Of a DNA stretch of 64,000 nucleotides, positions 19,985 to 31,129 are shown piece by piece; the first letter of the stretch is position 1, and every line of letters begins with the position of its first letter. The DNA lies in NCBI GenBank assembly GCA_024734495.1, contig JALMQS010000405.1, positions 62,001-126,000 of the forward strand, read 5' to 3'. The notes beneath the pieces are model-generated. The model saw only the letters and a list, made by a program, of their open reading frames with translations. It did not search any database and was not told the origin of the DNA. The position numbers and the translations under genes were made by a program. The DNA is from Forficula auricularia (lineage: Eukaryota > Arthropoda > Insecta > Dermaptera > Forficulidae).

Positions 19985-22180
19985 TACTTTACCATACAGG
20001 GTATGGTCAAGTATTGTAATCGTGCATGAAAAAAGTGGGTGTTTTTTTTTCGAAAAATTTCAAAAACGACTGAAATTATTTTGATAAAAAATAAGCTGAC
20101 GTGTTCTGATATCATGCGCGTGATCCAGGGGAGAGGACGATGGGTGCGACCACCCCCTCCCAAAGCATTGGAGATCAACATTTTTTATATGTTTATTTAA
20201 TTTTTTTTTATTACATAAAATTTTAAAATTGAAGAAAATAAAGTTCTATGTGGGGGGGCCCTCCCCCCCCCCGCCTGGACAATTCTATAATTTTACTATT
20301 ATTAACTATTTTACTTTACCATACAGGTATGGTCAAGTATTGTAATCGTGCATGAAAAAAGTGGTTTTTTTTCGAAATATATAAAAAACGACTGAAACTA
20401 TTTTGATTAAAAAAAATTGGGCGAAACCATGGCATTTCGCTCTACCAAAAAGCCATAATAAGTGAACATCGAAAAAATTATATTTTTTTTGAGATAATAA
20501 TTGTTTTGTCAAAATGTGTGTTAGTTAGTCTGGTTGTTAGTTAGTGCGTTACCAAATTTTTGTGGAGGAGCTAGCTCAAAAACTAGTGGGAATATCGAAA
20601 CCAAATTTCACACGATAGTTTTGGTCCATTGAGATTAAGAAGCTGATTAGATTTTGGTGCATATCGACCTAAAATTGAAGGGGCTAAAAATTAAACTCAT
20701 ATTGCCACCAACGCAATAGCACCATGTTGATCAAAGTACATTTCATACACATCAGATCCCAGTGGGATCTAAAAAGACTACAAATCAAACTAACCGAATT
20801 GCCTAATAATGAAGTCGGGAAGTCGAAAATCTAGGCTCTTGTATCAAACTCAACCAAATTTTGTATATAATCAGTGGGCCCCAGTAGTCTCAAAAATGCA
20901 AAAACTAACCCCCGTCCCCATGCGCGGATCCAGGGGGGGGCGAAGAGGGCGATCAACATTTTCTATGTTTATTTAATTTTTATTTTTTATTAATTAAATT
21001 TTAAAATTTAAGAAAATAAAAGTTCTATGTGGGGGGGGGGGCGGCGTCTCTGACCCCCCCCCCCCCAGCTTGGACAATTCGATCGCGACACACTTCCGAG
21101 ATCAAAAGTAGATCTTATATACCGGTGACCGCCCCCCCCCGCAAATCAGAGGTCTGAATCCGCGCCTGTCTGATGTGGCCATCCACTTGACTTTACCATA
21201 CTATCTGGGCCCTAAAATGTTTTATAATCATGTAGGGGTGGGTTTGTTTTTGAATTTTTATACTTCTGGGGTCCCACTCATTATGTATACAAAATTTGGT
21301 TGAGTTTGGTAAATAGCTCTAAGATTTTCATTTTTTGCCCCCCCCCCCCCCATTTTGGGAGGTTAGTTTTTGCATTTTTTAGACTTCTGGGGGTCCACTG
21401 ATTATCTATACAAAATTTGGTTGAGTTTGCTCAAATGGGCTAGATTTTTATTTTTTAACCCCCCCCTCCCCACCTTAATTTGATATGCACCAAAATCTAA
21501 TCAGCTCTTAATCTCAATGGACCAAAACTATATGTGAAATTTAGTTTCGATATTCAAACTAGTTTTTGAGCTAGCTCGTCCACAAAAATTTGGTAACGCA
21601 CAGACTAACGGACAGACAACCAGACATACTAACAGACATTTTGACAAAACAATTATTATCTCGAAAATTATAATTATTTCGATGTGCACTTATTCGAGCA
21701 TTTTTGTAGAGCGAAATGCCATGGTTTCGCTCAATTTTTTTAATCAAAATAGTTTCAGCCGTTTTTTTGATATTTTTCAAAAAAAAGTTGGAAAAAACCC
21801 ACTTATTTCATGCAAGATTACAATACTTGATCATACGCCTGTATGGTAAAGTAAAAATGATCGAAAGCCATGGCGTTTTGGTCTACAAAAAAGCTCTAAT
21901 GAGTGAACATCGGAAAAAATTATATTTTACCAGATATTAATTATTTTATCAAAATGTCTGTTAGTACGTTACCAAATTTTGTGTACGCTCTAGCTCAAAA
22001 ACTAGTGTGAATATCAAAATGAAATTTCAGATGTAGTTTTTGGCGGATTGAGAAGAGAAGAGCTGATTAGATTTTTGTTGAAATCGAACCAAAAATTAAA
22101 ATGAGAGGGGTGGGGGGTTTAAAAAATTAAAATTATAAGATTTTTAAACTTAAAAAATAAATTAAATATTCTATATATTA
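19985..22180. repeat. Cluster of rpt-K copies with two nested MITEs
   Basis: Several diverged copies in both orientations. Signatures are GGTATGGTCAAGTATTGTAA, AACCATGGCATTTCG, GTTACCAAATTTTTGTGGA, and ~118-bp units with CAACCAAATTTTGTATA and C/G runs. 20110-20290 and 20921-21175 are GGATCCAG-ended MITEs. No host gene seen. Confidence 0.65.
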
Positions 22181-22575
22181 TATATTTGGCTAGATTAATT
22201 TGCCGCAACGCTGACGTAATGCTGCCGACAGGGTGCGCCGTCGGTATATGCGCGGCAAATTTGAAATATAATCGTAATATGGACTCGAATTTTGAAATAA
22301 AAGACTCCAATTGATTTTATTTTGTTTATTGGGCCTCCGAGGAGCGGGCCGCCTCTTACAAAGACAAAAGTTCACCACACAAACTTCACACTTTCAGCTT
22401 CAGAACAAATAAATTTAAGAAAAATTAAATATATTGATAATTATTCCCCCCCCCCTTCACCACTCAAAAATTAAATTCGCTTTTCTTTGCGCACAGAAAA
22501 AGAAATCAACCACATCTTATTTGATTTATATTTTATATATTATTTGTTTATTTTTTTTTATAATTTTTTAAAAAT
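22181..22575 (+). mobile_element. HLE-3 fragment with LINE-tail insertion
   Basis: TAGATTAATTTGCCGCAACG to TTTGCGCACAG matches 51175-51425 (inverted) and 57383-57610. About 22318-22412 is an extra segment whose minus strand ends GGCCCAATAAACAAAAT, like the 3' tail of the R2-like LINE at 55396. Confidence 0.55.
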
Positions 22576-23003
22576 CTAAATTTTAAGAAAGTTAGATAAC
22601 ATCCAATAGATAAATAGATGAAATCCAATTAACTCAGACTTCAGGACTTGATGTAGCAAAAGAAAAGAGGAATTAGATTGTGTAAATAAAACTGTATGTA
22701 TACCTGTACTAAAGCTGTACAAGGACACTTTTGTCCGTCTATTGATTTAAAATAAAGCTCAAAATGGGTATGTACCTTTGTATAAATGGAATCAATAAAT
22801 AATATATAATACAAAACAAATGAAAAAAAAAACGAAATTTAATTATTTCAAGTTCTAATTACAAATTCTATTGAACAATTAAACAACAAACTAATGTAAC
22901 AAATATTAAATGTGAGCGAAATTTGTATTAGTTCTAATTAAATGTGTTATAGGAGTCAATAAAATTTATTAATAATGGTAAATCACTCGTATCCATAATA
23001 AGC
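22576..23003. other. AT-rich, no gene seen
   Basis: No repeat partner or coding region recognised. Confidence 0.4.
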
Positions 23004-23063
23004 ATTAATTAACAGGAATAGCAGGGAATTGGACAAAAATAAAAAACAGAGTTTTTATTGAAT

Positions 23064-23106
23064 GGGCCAGACGTTTCGTCGATTAATTTCGACTTCCTCA
23101 GTGGCT
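23064..23106 (-). ncRNA. Hammerhead-like ribozyme motif (PLE-E, left arm)
   Basis: Minus strand: GCCA, CTGAGGA, GTCGA/TCGAC stem, GAAACGTC, TGGC. The TGGC/GCCA stem I is intact. Confidence 0.65.
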
Positions 23107-23130
23107 AGAATGACAAAATAGGAAATCAGA

Positions 23131-23851
23131 TAAAAATAATTTTTAAGAAAAAAATAAAAACCGACTTCAAAAAATAAAATACACTAAAAGGTATAAAATA
23201 ATTATTATCTTATTTAGCTACAACTAAACGACGAAATATTAACATGAAATTACTTTTTGAAGTCGGTGCCAAACTAACTATACCTATAAGCGAGCATACC
23301 CTCCAAACGTACTAAGTAAGATCCGTCGAGTGCGATTCATAAAAGGTATATGTTTAGCACCGACTTCAAAAAGTAATTTCATGTTAATATTTCGTCGTTT
23401 AGTTGTAACTAAATAAGATAATAATTATTTTATACCTTTTAGTGTATTTTATTTGTTGCATTTAATTTTTTGAAGTCGGTTTTTATTTTTTTCTTAAAAA
23501 TTATTTTTATTTTTCTCTTTTTAGTGATGTTATTAATAGTGATCATATCATCAGAACTTGACCAAATTAATATGACACCATCCCTAAGACACCCCCTTTC
23601 GGATAAAAAAAGAACCATCGAAATCGGTTCATAAACAAAGAGGTTAGGTCTAAACAAACCTAATAAAAAAGGTCTAATACCTATGAAAAAAAAACGAAAA
23701 AAAATGGGACCAATCGGAAGCTAGACTGGACCCAATGCAAAAAAAATTTCAAAATCGGTTGACAATTGGCGGAGATATGAGGTAACATAGGCACAAAAAA
23801 AAAAAAAAAATTCAGTCGAATAGAGAACCTCCTCCTTTTTTGAAGTCGGTT
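23131..23851. mobile_element. CCGACTTCAAAAA-type palindromic repeat, copy 2
   Basis: Reverse-orientation copy of 18117-18815, with the same internal arms and the same CGTCGAGTGCGATTCAT spacer. It interrupts the left arm of the Penelope palindrome at an A run. Confidence 0.75.
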
Positions 23852-24185
23852 AAAAAACTTATTATAAATATAAATTGATTACATAGAAAGACTCAAATAC
23901 CTCATTCTATCACTCTTTGTCAAAAGACAATTCCACTACGCGACGAAACATCCTTTAATCCTTTTTATTTAAACTATAATACATTGTTGGATCATGCCCC
24001 AATTGCTCAAGAATCTTGAACTTTTACACACTTGAACAATCAAAAATTAAAAACCTTTAATCAAAATTATCACAAAAAAAATATGTTTCTACTCTTTAAA
24101 CAGACAAAGAAAGGATTTTAAATTCAAAAATAAATATCTATTTATACAAAAAAAAACTTATTATAAATTACAGCGTCATCGCTCC

Positions 24186-24420
24186 TGTAGCTTTAGCGTT
24201 CGTTCATCACGTCGGGGTCACCAATATGTAGCTTCCTTGCTCACTTCGAAGAAATAAAACGATTATTTTCTTGTTTAACAAAAATAGTTTTTATTTATCT
24301 CTTCGTTTTTTTACAACAACCTTCTTTTATTATTTATTTTTCTTAACAACCGTCTCTGTTTACAAATATTTTGTTTTTATATATATCATGTTGCCATCTT
24401 GCGGCGACTTAGCTACAACA
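24186..24420 (-). mobile_element. Mini LTR insertion: one LTR, primer site and a second LTR end
   Basis: Flanked by CTCC (24182-24185, 24421-24424). On the minus strand a 194-bp LTR (TGTTGTAGCTAAG...AAGCTACA, 24420 to 24227) is followed by TATTGGTGACCCCGACGTGA (24226 to 24207), a sequence typical of insect LTR-element primer binding sites. A further 20-21 bp ends again in AAAGCTACA. It is absent from the other palindrome arm. Confidence 0.75.
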
Positions 24421-25026
24421 CTCCTATTGGGCGATTCGCGAACCAAACAATTTCTCTTCTCTTTCCCACTTAATCTCAAAAACTCACTCGACTCAAAATA
24501 CCATAAATCAAAACAATTGTTTGGGGTTTCATTAGTTCTGTTTTGATTTATGGTATGTTTGGGGTTTCATTAGTTCTGTTTTGATTTATGGTATTTTGAG
24601 TCGAGTGAGTTTTTGAGATTGAGTGGGAAAGAGAAGAGAAATTGTTTGGTTCGCGAATCGCTCAATAGGAGCGATGACGCTGTAATTTATAATAAGTTTT
24701 TTTTTTATATAAATAGATATTTATTTTTGAATTTAAAATCCTTTCTTTGTCTGTTTAAAGAGTAGAAACATATTTTTTTTGTGATAATTTTGATTAAAGG
24801 TTTTTAATTTTTTGATTGTTCAAGTGTGTAAAAGTTCAAGATTCTTGAGCAATTGGGGCATGATCCAACAATGTATTATAGTTTAAATAAAAAGGATTAA
24901 AGGATGTTTCGTCGCGTAGTGGAATTGTCTTTTGACAAAGAGTGATAGAATGAGGTATTTGAGTCTTTCTATGTAATCAATTTATATTTATAATAAGTTT
25001 TTTCTGATTTCCTATTTTGTCATTCT

Positions 25027-25069
25027 AGCCACTGAGGAAGTCGAAATTAATCGACGAAACGTCTGGCCC
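25027..25069 (+). ncRNA. Hammerhead-like ribozyme motif (PLE-E, right arm)
   Basis: GCCA-CTGAGGA (25031-25037), stem GTCGA/TCGAC, GAAACGTC, TGGC. This is the intact partner of 23064-23106. Confidence 0.65.
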
Positions 25070-25177
25070 ATTCAATAAAAACTCTGTTTTTTATTTTTGT
25101 CCAATTCCCTGCTATTCCTGTTAATTAATTTATTAATAATGTTCTTACTCACTCAACTATATTAATTATGAACGAAT

Positions 25178-26940
25178 CTAACACCAATTGAAATACAATA
25201 TTTCTATTAAAAAGATCACCATGGCGATCGAATGGCCGATAAAAAGAATGATAAATGCAATTTGTAGGTTTTCAATTGTGAAAACTTGAGCGGGCATTTC
25301 CCTCTGGTCCCGAATCATTGATTTTAAGAGAAAACCGCCAGCTCTCCATGTGATCCATCCATTGAGCAATCCCACCCTCATAATAGCCAGCAATTATTTT
25401 ATAAATCCATGCAGAGTGTTGGCGGAAAAAAGTCTTTTCCTATTGCGAGAGGAAAAATTCCAACACGTTCCTCGATGATGTGCAAGTTTTCCTATACCGT
25501 GCGATGCTGTTGATATTGTTGTGAGCATCTTCACATTTCCAAAGTAGAGCGATATTCTTATCCAAATAAATATCATTTAGAGATGCTTTTTCGTATCCTT
25601 TAATAAAAAAACTCTTTCTGGAAATTTAATTTTTTCTTCTAAAAATTTGATTTTGTAACATTGCGCAAAGATACCAGGATTCACAGAAGACATTCAAGTT
25701 TCGATTGGCTAGCTCATTCAAACTGTTGATGGGTGGAAATCTTTCCTGGATATCAAATTGGAGTATAGCTGAGACTGGAGGAGTCCTGAAATGATGACCA
25801 CTGATACTAGAGAGTACCGATCCGCTGAGGAATCTTCTTCGGCTGCTCATTCTATGTTGAACCAGGTCGTCGGGTAAGTCGTAAATAGTTGAAGCATATC
25901 GACCAGAGATTTCGACATACTTTGTTTCTTTGCAGATGATGCCAGATGAGCCCACAAATCAGCCATGCACCAAAGAGAGAGGTAAGCCAGAGAGACCAGT
26001 GGAAGCACCAGGCCAACGCCTGCCAATCCGGGTGCAATTCTCCTTTATGGACAACAGCGCACACAGGTTCAATCCAATACACAAGGCCTTTCTTCGTCGG
26101 TCCAATATGGTTTATCAAAGATCCGAAATTCAAATTGTCTTCCTCAGCGAATCAGTTATTCTTAGATTGAATTTTGTTAACAACCGTGATAAATGGATAA
26201 AACTGTTATTCTACCTCTCTGCTCTTGTGAGTGAAGATTGACAACTTTGATGGTAGTAAATGCTAAGAGCCTTCCGTGAAAATTTGGCTTTTGGTTGAAA
26301 TACGCAAACGATTTTCTTGAAATTTGTCTTAGATTTCTATTATTCCACGATGACTGAGCCCATAATTCAGACACGAGAGTTCCGTTCGCTCGAATATTGA
26401 CAGACAATCAAACTTCGAAAAATATTCCCAACCAATTTTAAATATTTTTTTCTCCCCCATTTCGGCTTTTCTAGCCATAAGCCAACCAAATTCTTTTTCA
26501 GATGTTTTTGACACAAGTCGATTTCTGATTTCATCATACAAATCATAATAGAATAAAATATTTTGACGTTCATTAAATAACAAAATAATATCTTTATTTA
26601 GTTTATTTCGGTGTTCATAATTGAGAACAATTAAATTCTCCTCTTCGAAATCTCTACAATTAATTTCAATTGTGTTAAAATGTTGGAAACATTTGACACA
26701 AACCGATTCATGTACGGATATGGTTCATCTTCATAATTGATACAAGTCGGTAAATCTTTGCGGAAATGATTCTCGATTCCTTCCCGGATAACAAAGGAGA
26801 AATCCCTGTTGGATGATATCGTGGATATGGATAGACGTGAGCAGAATAGTCGACGCCATGTTGTTTATTTGTGTCTTGATCAAACAAAAATCTTGCACAC
26901 TAAAACGCAATTGAATTGTTATCGTTTGGTGGACTTGTCA
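25178..26940 (-). pseudogene. Ionotropic receptor (IR)-like gene, disrupted
   Basis: Minus-strand fragments in several frames together follow the layout of an insect chemosensory ionotropic receptor. The N-terminal part (26940-26330) includes VIREGIENHFRKDLP and FEEENLIVLNYEH. KPNFHGRLL (about 26270) resembles the start of the ligand-binding lobe. WIEPVCAVVHKGELHPDWQA followed by a hydrophobic FHWSLWLTSLFGAWLICGL segment (26070-25930) fits the first membrane helix. SGSVLSSISG and FPPINSLNELANRNL (25840-25690) fit the second lobe. VFTIENLQIAFIILFIGHSI (about 25280) is the typical last helix, with a stop at 25178. At least four frame changes and in-frame stops (25394, about 26150) break it, and no introns are evident. 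The total length of about 570 codons suits the family. Confidence 0.65.
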
Positions 26941-27453
26941 TAAATAATCAGAAATCATAAACTCACTCGGAAAAGCAAATTTCAACTTGCTAGATTGAAA
27001 CCTTCAACGCGTACTAAGCAAATAATTTTATATTTCCTTATTTATTGACTTTTTATTGTTTTCTAGATTCATGCATTTTTTATGTGATATTTCAAAATAA
27101 TATGCTTGTAGAACTATCTACGTGGCAAGACTGAGACTAAACAGACATGAGCGTATCGATCATATCACTATTTATTTATTGACCTTTTATTGTGATATTT
27201 CAAAATAATATGCTTGTTAGAATTACCCATGTGGTAAGACTGAGACTAAACCGACATGAGCCTATCGATCTGATATCCGACTGTTACCAATTATGAGACA
27301 CATGGGTTTTACGATCAGTCGGAGACCGGCATTAATATCTGGTTGGTGTCAGAATGGTCAACTAGCCGAGTCTCGGTATTTTGACCGACGTTCGATCGGA
27401 CGGGATATTGGCCCAGTTTTAAAATTAATTTTTCAAACACGACTTCTCTTTAT
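26941..27453. other. Intergenic with a tandem duplication
   Basis: 27082-27165 and 27190-27275 are ~85% similar direct repeats (GATATTTCAAAATAATATGC start, GAGACTAAACNGACATGAGC core). No gene supported. Confidence 0.5.
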
Positions 27454-28075
27454 CTACTCTTATTAAACGAGCAAAAATTGTATATTTATTTGTTTATATA
27501 TATATTTATTTGTTTGTATATTTGTATCTTGGTTATATTTCGAAAACGACTCTACCGATTTTGATCAAATTCACCGGTTAGGGGGTTTTTGGGGTGACAA
27601 TTCGATCTGTCGCTGTCTCATCTTAGACAAAATTGTTTTTGATGGGTTTTTTTCGTAATCAAATTAATTATTCTCAGGTAGACAAATCCCATTCTTTGGG
27701 TTTTAAAAAAAGGTTTCCCTTTTCCTTTTGTGCTCAGGCAGACAATGGGTCGGGTAAATCCTTTATTCTCAAAGGCCTTGAAGAAGTATTGTGATTGTGG
27801 TTTTTAACATATTTTGTTCAACCTAAACGTTAGAAATGTTAATAAACGTTTTATAATTGTTTTTATAAAGAATTTTATTTATTTAATAGAATAAAAATAA
27901 TCAAGAATTTATTTAAAAATATATCTCGCATAAGCAGGTCTCAATTTTCTGAAAAAACAACACATTTTGATAGGTTTTATTTATTAACAATTGGATGAAT
28001 AAAAATGAATCATATGGTTGAATCAAAACGGGTGCAGGAGGTGGGGTGCAGTGGTGGGGGATCCGGGAGTAGGGC
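27454..28075 (+). mobile_element. HLE-1 copy, 3'-truncated
   Basis: 5' TCTACTCTTATTAAACGAGC, close to 15463-16268 through GGTGCAGGAGGTGGGGTG. It stops where a CR1 fragment begins at 28079. Confidence 0.65.
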
Positions 28076-28078
28076 GTT

Positions 28079-28375
28079 GGTGCTGAGCGTTGGAAAACCG
28101 CCTGTTTCCCGTAAAGAGGGCTTTAGGGGGGATAATTGATTTCAGCTCAGCTCATTGATTTCATTGAACAGACACCATGATAGTATCTGAAATACAGGGA
28201 AAGGGCAGATACGGTTCTTATGGCAAACTAGGCGTAATTAAATATATTTCATATGTTTAATCAAGAATTATGTTCTTTTTTTAATTTCTTGAAGTACCTA
28301 TTTGTTTTAGCCCAGGCCTTTAGTGGATGCACCTTTTTAGTGTAACTCCTTCTCTCATCATTTTCATTAATTCTG
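28079..28375. pseudogene. CR1-like LINE pieces in opposite orientations
   Basis: 28079-28225 (minus strand) matches the coding segment around YYRYYHG of the CR1 copy at 5850-6338, with an internal duplication and a frame change. 28310-28375 (plus strand) is the CR1 3' UTR end (CCCAGGCCTTTAGTGG...). The intervening 85 bp is AT-rich. Confidence 0.55.
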
Positions 28376-30007
28376 ACACCCCCCCCCCCCCGTTGCTACG
28401 CCTCTGATTGTGTGTATTCTGTACGCAAGTGTAGTACAACAAATGTATCGGTAAATCAAGTTAAAGAATCAGAACTCCTATTGTTATCACTGGCCATTTT
28501 TATTTAAATTAAGAAATATTTGTTCATTTATAGTATGTATGATTTAATCATCATTCGACTAATGTCAATTGTAATAATTTCAAGCCCTTATTTGCAAGCT
28601 TGACACTGCATGAACGTGTAGCAGGGTAGCGTTTTTACTGAAATTCACTGCTCTATTACTCTAAATGTAGTTGAGTATCAGTCATAATTTTTTTGTGAGA
28701 TATTCCTATTTGTATAAAGAACATTTTGTAAAATTTTCAATTTTTTTCATTCACTCCCTTTTCAGATATTGACCTGTGAAAATTGACATTTAAAGGGTTT
28801 TGGTCATTTTTGAAAAGCTCTAGAAAAAAAACGAGTGCATTCCCAGAACTACAACTTATACTGCAGGTAGTTATATAAGTATACAACACAGAAATAACTT
28901 ATTATTAGTGAGTCTCTTTTTCTTCATAAAAATTTATGGATTTAAAAAGTAACGATTTATACATTTATTCCGAGTTTTTTCAGGAATAGTTTGACTGATT
29001 CTCTTTCATGATAGAAAAATTAAAATAATGTATACCTGAAGTTCATTTCATGGTGAATACACTGGTTTTTGAATTATTCTGCTATCTTTAAAAATAGCTT
29101 GGCAATTAAACATTCCGCAAACCACGTTTTTCATTAAAATATGCTCAACCACCATTTTAAAATGGCTGCCAAAAAAAAACTATGGCATATAAATTTTTTT
29201 CAAGTACGGTTTTGTGACTGTCTACCTATAGGGAACTCATGATAAAAAAATCAGGAAAATATAAAAATCATGAGCAACAAATTTTATTTATATTGGGCGA
29301 TTTGAAATGGATTGACCCTAAAACTTTAATCTTTAAACAATGTGGCTCGCTTTGAAACAGTTTTATAAATTTGCGGCTCCCAAAGTTAAGGTTAGTGGCC
29401 ACCCCTGATATATACAATGTTTTTACTTTGTAAATATACCTATCAAAATTATGTTACAAAATACTAACATATAAAGGACCAGAGGGCGGCGGTGAAAGTA
29501 TTTTTTACTCAGAGGGGCTGAAAATTTTTGAAAATAGACAAATGTAAAGTTCAATATAAAACTAAAGATTTGTGTTCAATCGCAGCGCACTGACCGCTAC
29601 AGCTTTTGACCGCTGGAGGGCGTCCCCTGTCCGCTAGGCCAGGTCTCGTCCCCCCTTACCAATCTGGCAATCTGACCAGCAAGCGACTCTTTTATCACAT
29701 TCAGCTTGGCCGTGCTTTTGACATAGACCCTCCCTCCTGTTTTTGTGTTCTTATCTACTTTAATTTGTTATTCTTGTTCTATTTAATGCGAGCCAGCATT
29801 ATCTATTATTTTTCTTTTCTGTTGTAAACGTTATTCAATTCATTCTTTATTCTATAGATTATGAAAAATACACATTTTTTTTTGTTCTGCATCTAATTCT
29901 ATTATTTTCCGCTTAGCAACTCAGCCGTCTTTAGTCCAGCTGATTTTCTCTCCCCTTTCCGCTCTCCCAAGATCAAACCTAATCCCCCCCCGCGTCGATT
30001 CAATTTG
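28376..30007. other. Intergenic, repeat debris
   Basis: 28376-28402 (C run and GCTACGCCTCTG) and 29325-29411 (GCGGCTCCC...GGCCACCCCTG) look like hAT-type ends without partners. The 73-codon frame at 29606-29827 has no recognisable domain. Otherwise AT-rich. Confidence 0.4.
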
Positions 30008-30356
30008 AGTATCTTTTTTTGAAAAAGTTGGAATGTTTTTCAGAAAAATCACCCCAGATTAAAACTAACCAATGTTTATATTAAAAGAGAAAGAATTTAA
30101 TTTTTAGGACAAATTCTAAGATTTTAGTAGAAATATTATTAAATTGAGATATCAGAGGGGATTCATCCCTCAGGAGTCGAACCTGAGAGTTAACATGCTT
30201 TCCGGTGAATCCCCTCTGATATCGCAATTTAATAATTCTACTAAAATCTTAGAATTTGTGCTAAAAATTAAATTCTTTCTCTTTTAATAAACTGTAAGTT
30301 AATTTTAACCCGAGGTGATTTTTTGAAAAACATTCCAACTTTTTCAAAAAAAAAGT
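30008..30356. mobile_element. Palindromic SINE with tRNA-like centre
   Basis: Arms of about 140-150 bp (30012-30150, 30205-30352) are inverted copies. The centre holds, on the minus strand, CTCAGGTTCGACTCCTGAG, a tRNA T-arm with an exact B box. A single-orientation relative lies at 30430-30600. Confidence 0.7.
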
Positions 30357-30429
30357 TGCTATTTTAAGCTAAATTTTTTAATTTCTGTTATAGAAGAATG
30401 GAGTAACAAATTTGTGTGCTTATATAGAG

Positions 30430-30600
30430 AGAGGTTTTTTGTCTCGAGGGTGTGAGCAGACTGCCCGGAAAGCATGTTAGTTCTCAGGTTCGACTACTGA
30501 GGGGATGAATCCCCTCTAATATCGCAATTTAATAATATTTCTACTAAAATCTTTGAATTTGTCCATAAAAATTAAATTCTTTCTCTTTTAGTAAATTTCA
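30430..30600 (+). mobile_element. tRNA-headed SINE, single copy
   Basis: GAGCAGACTGCCCGGAAAGC, then CTCAGGTTCGACTACTGAG, then the body GAATCCCCTCTAATATCGCA to TTCTTTCTCTTTTA. It shares head and body with the palindrome at 30008-30356. Confidence 0.65.
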
Positions 30601-30650
30601 ATATTAATTTCTGAAGAATAATTAATTCGGTTCTTTTACTATTTTTTTAC

Positions 30651-30709
30651 CTTATTATTTTTCGACTCTTCATCTTCCGGTGGAAGTAATCCAAATCCAT
30701 GCAGGACAG
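30651..30709 (-). CDS. Short internal exon of the BESS-family gene
   Basis: 59 nt between an acceptor (CTATGTTTTAG) and a donor (AAG/GTAAAA). Only the frame that takes two bases to complete a split codon is useful: VLHGFGLLPPEDEESKNNK. It enters in phase 1 and leaves in phase 0. This suits the start exons (33028 or 38594, both ending in a single G) and the terminal exon at 19931. The homologous position in another set is 56874-56962, which also starts with CT and ends in AAG/GT. Acidic linker; function unknown. Confidence 0.5.
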
Positions 30710-31129
30710 CTAAAACATAGAAAAAAGTGCTTATTAATATATAATAAATACCACTGAATATATATGTTTTTCAGGTTGTATCAATTTCGAAGCTAGCAAG
30801 AGCGTCGGCAGGGGCTTGTTTTCTATAAAATATTTGTATAGGGATCGTGCGTTAAATATAGAGGCAGCACTATTGCCGAAGGTAGCGCTCTCTTGTGTTT
30901 ATTTATTCAAATAATTTGGGGGAATTGTGGCAAATAAATATATTGTTTTGTTTTTATTTATTTATCCTGGAAAAATATAAATTTTTAATAGTAAACAAAA
31001 AATGACATAAAAACATTTAATAAATACCATTATTATGTTTAGAATTTGGTCACCAGTTGGCGCTAAAGTTGTAACTAGATAGCCATATCAGAACACGTCA
31101 TCTTATTATTAATTACAAAAGTACATATA
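30710..31129. other. Intron or intergenic sequence
   Basis: No repeat dominates 30720-31080. 31085-31110 matches the rpt-K end (CAGAACACGTCA). If the exon model is right this is intron 1. Confidence 0.4.

Larger units (their letters stand above)
23004..25130. mobile_element. Large Penelope-like palindrome (PLE-E)
   Basis: Two inverted arms share everything from TTAATTAACAGGAATAGC (23004) / its inverse (25130) to the centre near 24545. Each carries a hammerhead-like motif near its outer end. The left arm has gained two later insertions: a CCGACTTC element (23131-23851) and a mini LTR insertion (24186-24420). The right arm is uninterrupted. No Penelope reverse transcriptase remains. Confidence 0.8.

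Noticed and set aside
25930..26241. Plus-strand ORFs opposite the receptor pseudogene
   Set aside because: Shadow frames. The minus-strand reading matches ionotropic receptor structure across 1.7 kb; the plus strand matches nothing.
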